Below, one piece after another: positions 62,322 through 64,000 of a stretch of DNA of 64,000 nt. The translations under genes and the position numbers were made by a program. Below the pieces are notes generated by a model, which saw nothing but the letters and a program-made list of their open reading frames with translations, searched no databases and was not told where the DNA came from. Origin of the DNA: Erythrocercus mccallii (Eukaryota > Chordata > Aves > Passeriformes > Dicruridae); contig VZRG01000451.1 of assembly GCA_013397435.1 (NCBI GenBank), positions 124,001-188,000 of the forward strand. Direction: 5' to 3'. The stretch's first letter is position 1, and the number at the start of each line of letters is the position of its first letter.

Positions 62322-63790
62322 AATCATAGAATCATTAAATTGGAAAAGACATCCAAGATCGAGTCCAACCTTTGACCAAACACCACCAAGTCAACAAAAG
62401 TGTAGCACAAACTGCCACATCCAGCTGTTTTTGAACAGTTCCAGAGATGATGACTCCACCACGTCCCTGGGCAGTCTGTTCCTATGCTTAACCATCCTTT
62501 CAATGAAAGAATTTTTTTTTTGATGTCCAACCTCAACCTCTCCTAAAGCAGCTTGAGGCTATTTCCCTTTATCATGTCATTAGTTGCCTGGGAGAAGAGA
62601 CCAACCCCCGCCTTGCTTCTGCCACCTTTCAGGCAGTTGAGTGTGTTGTAGAGTGATAAGTTCTCTCCTGAGCCTCCTTTTATTTTCCAGGCTGAACATC
62701 AATCTCTCCTCATAATTTACTCTCTAGACCCTTCACCAGCTCTGTTGCCCTTCTCTGGACACACCCCAACACCTCAATGTCCTTCTTATAATGAGGGTCC
62801 CAGAACTGAACGAGGACTTGAGGTGTGGCCACACCAGTGCCAAGTACAGGGGGACAGTCACTTCCCAAATCCTGCTGGCCACACTATTGCTGATACAGGC
62901 CAGAATGCCACTGGCCACCTTCTTGGCCACCTGGGCACATGCTGGCTCGTGTTCATCCAGCTATTGGCTAGCACCCCCAGTTCCTTTTCCACTGGGCAGC
63001 TTTCCAGTCACTCTGCTTCCAGGCTGTAGTGCTCCTTGGGGTTTTTGTGACCCAAGTACAGGGCCCAGCACTTTGCCTTATTGCACTCCATAGAGCTGGC
63101 TGTGGCCCATCAATCCAGCCTATCCAGGTCTTCCTACTCTCCAGCAGACCAACACTCTCACCCAGCTTAGTGTCATCCACAAACTTACTAAAGGTACGCT
63201 TGATCGCCTTGTACCAATCATTGATAAAAATATTAAACAAGACTGGCCCCAAAACTGAACCTTGAGAAAACCCCACTACTGACTGGCCACCAACTGGATG
63301 CAACACCATTCACCACCACTCTCTGTGCCCAGCCAACCAGACAGTTCTTAATCCATCAAAGACTGCACCTGTCCAAGCCATCGGCTGCCAGCTCCTCCAG
63401 GAGAGTGCTGTGGAAGACAGTACTGAAATCTTTACTGAAGTCCAGGTAGACAACATCCGCAGCCTTTCCCTCATTCAGTAGATGTGTCACCTGGTCATAG
63501 AAGGAGATCAAGTTGGTCAAGCAGGGCCTCCCTTTCCTAAACCTGTGCTGACTGGGCCTGCTGTCCTGGTTGTCCTGTACGTGCCAAGTGATGGCACTCA
63601 AGATAATCTGCTTCATAACCTTCCCTGGAACTGAGGCCAGGATAACAGGCCTGTAGTTCCCCAGATTCTCCTTACAAACCTTGTTGTAAATGGGCATCAC
63701 ATTGGCCAAGCTTCAGTTATCTGGGACCTCTCCAGTTAGCCAGGACTGATAATAAATGATGGAGAATGGCTTGTCAAGAAGGGAAGGAGA
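62322..63790 (-). mobile_element. CR1 LINE, 5'-truncated, about 1.5 kb
   Basis: The 3' end is at the left (plus strand cacagaatcatagaatcattaaattgg). On the minus strand the ORF2 tail and reverse transcriptase follow: SIIYYQSWLTGEVPD, RPSQHRFRKGR, DVVYLDFSKDFSTVF, then QGSVLGPVLFNIFIND and FVDDTKLG. The catalytic FADD-type box is therefore FVDD here, and the two halves lie in different frames, so it is inactive. Upstream parts (endonuclease, ORF1) are missing. Confidence 0.92.
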
Positions 63791-64000
63791 AAACGCGTCT
63801 GCCTCTACGGTGTATATTTTTGTACTGAGCTCTTGGCCCTTCCAGAGGAAATGATACTTCTGTGAAATGGAAGTGGCTTGCAGCCCACCTCCCTGCAAAA
63901 TAGCAGGGATGCTCCTTTGCTACTCCAGGCTTTGCCCACTTTTGCAGGACCTCTCCTTTCTTCCTCACTATTCCTCCAGGTTTTCTCTCAAAAACGTGCA
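63791..64000. other. Right edge of window
   Basis: No feature recognised in the last 210 bases. Confidence 0.6.

Noticed and set aside
63356..63709. 117-residue minus-strand frame as a host gene
   Set aside because: Reverse-transcriptase segment of the CR1 at 62322-63790.
1..64000. CRISPR arrays, bacterial operons, tRNA or rRNA genes
   Set aside because: Intron-bearing vertebrate genes and CR1 LINEs throughout; no regularly spaced repeats, and no tRNA or rRNA signatures noticed.

Overview
This is vertebrate nuclear DNA from a bird. Interspersed repeats are mostly CR1-type LINEs. One clean solo LTR has a sequence I recognise from passerine ERVL-like elements, so a songbird is likely, though species cannot be fixed from the window. 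Gene order matches the human 6q16 block USP45 (-) / TSTD3 (+) / CCNC (-). All genes are split into short exons, and I mapped them by reading splice sites and codon phase by hand.

Layout. (1) 1-33.6 kb: the 5' half of USP45 on the minus strand. Seven coding exons lie between 24.4 kb and 7.06 kb, carrying the start codon, the zinc-finger UBP domain and the catalytic Cys box. The rest of the protease lies beyond the left edge. Its introns hold an ERVL-like solo LTR (7886-8538, perfect 5-bp target duplication), an old CR1 (22.7-24.1 kb) and a younger CR1 (27.4-28.8 kb). (2) 33.1-36.4 kb: two CpG-rich blocks, one at the expected USP45 5' end (containing a 248-base assembly gap) and one at the TSTD3 5' end. 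The two genes are divergent. (3) 36.3-38.6 kb: TSTD3, a small single-domain rhodanese, complete except for an unresolved first exon. (4) 41.9-57.05 kb: CCNC (cyclin C), complete. Twelve exons join to exactly 852 coding bases (283 codons plus stop), and TSTD3 and CCNC converge. (5) 57.3-64 kb: repeat-rich flank upstream of CCNC with CR1 fragments, a MITE-like inverted repeat, a second LTR-like segment, a (TG)n tract, two exon-like pieces of an intermediate-filament rod, and a 1.5-kb CR1.

The genes do not form a pathway. USP45 is a deubiquitinase, TSTD3 a sulfurtransferase-like protein, and cyclin C the regulatory subunit of the Mediator kinase module. The most unusual items are the intermediate-filament-like exons downstream of the CCNC promoter on the opposite strand (60.4-61.07 kb), the 284-bp element bounded by 38-bp inverted repeats (57576-57859), and the TSTD3 first-exon frame conflict. 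No prokaryotic-type system, CRISPR array, tRNA or rRNA was seen.
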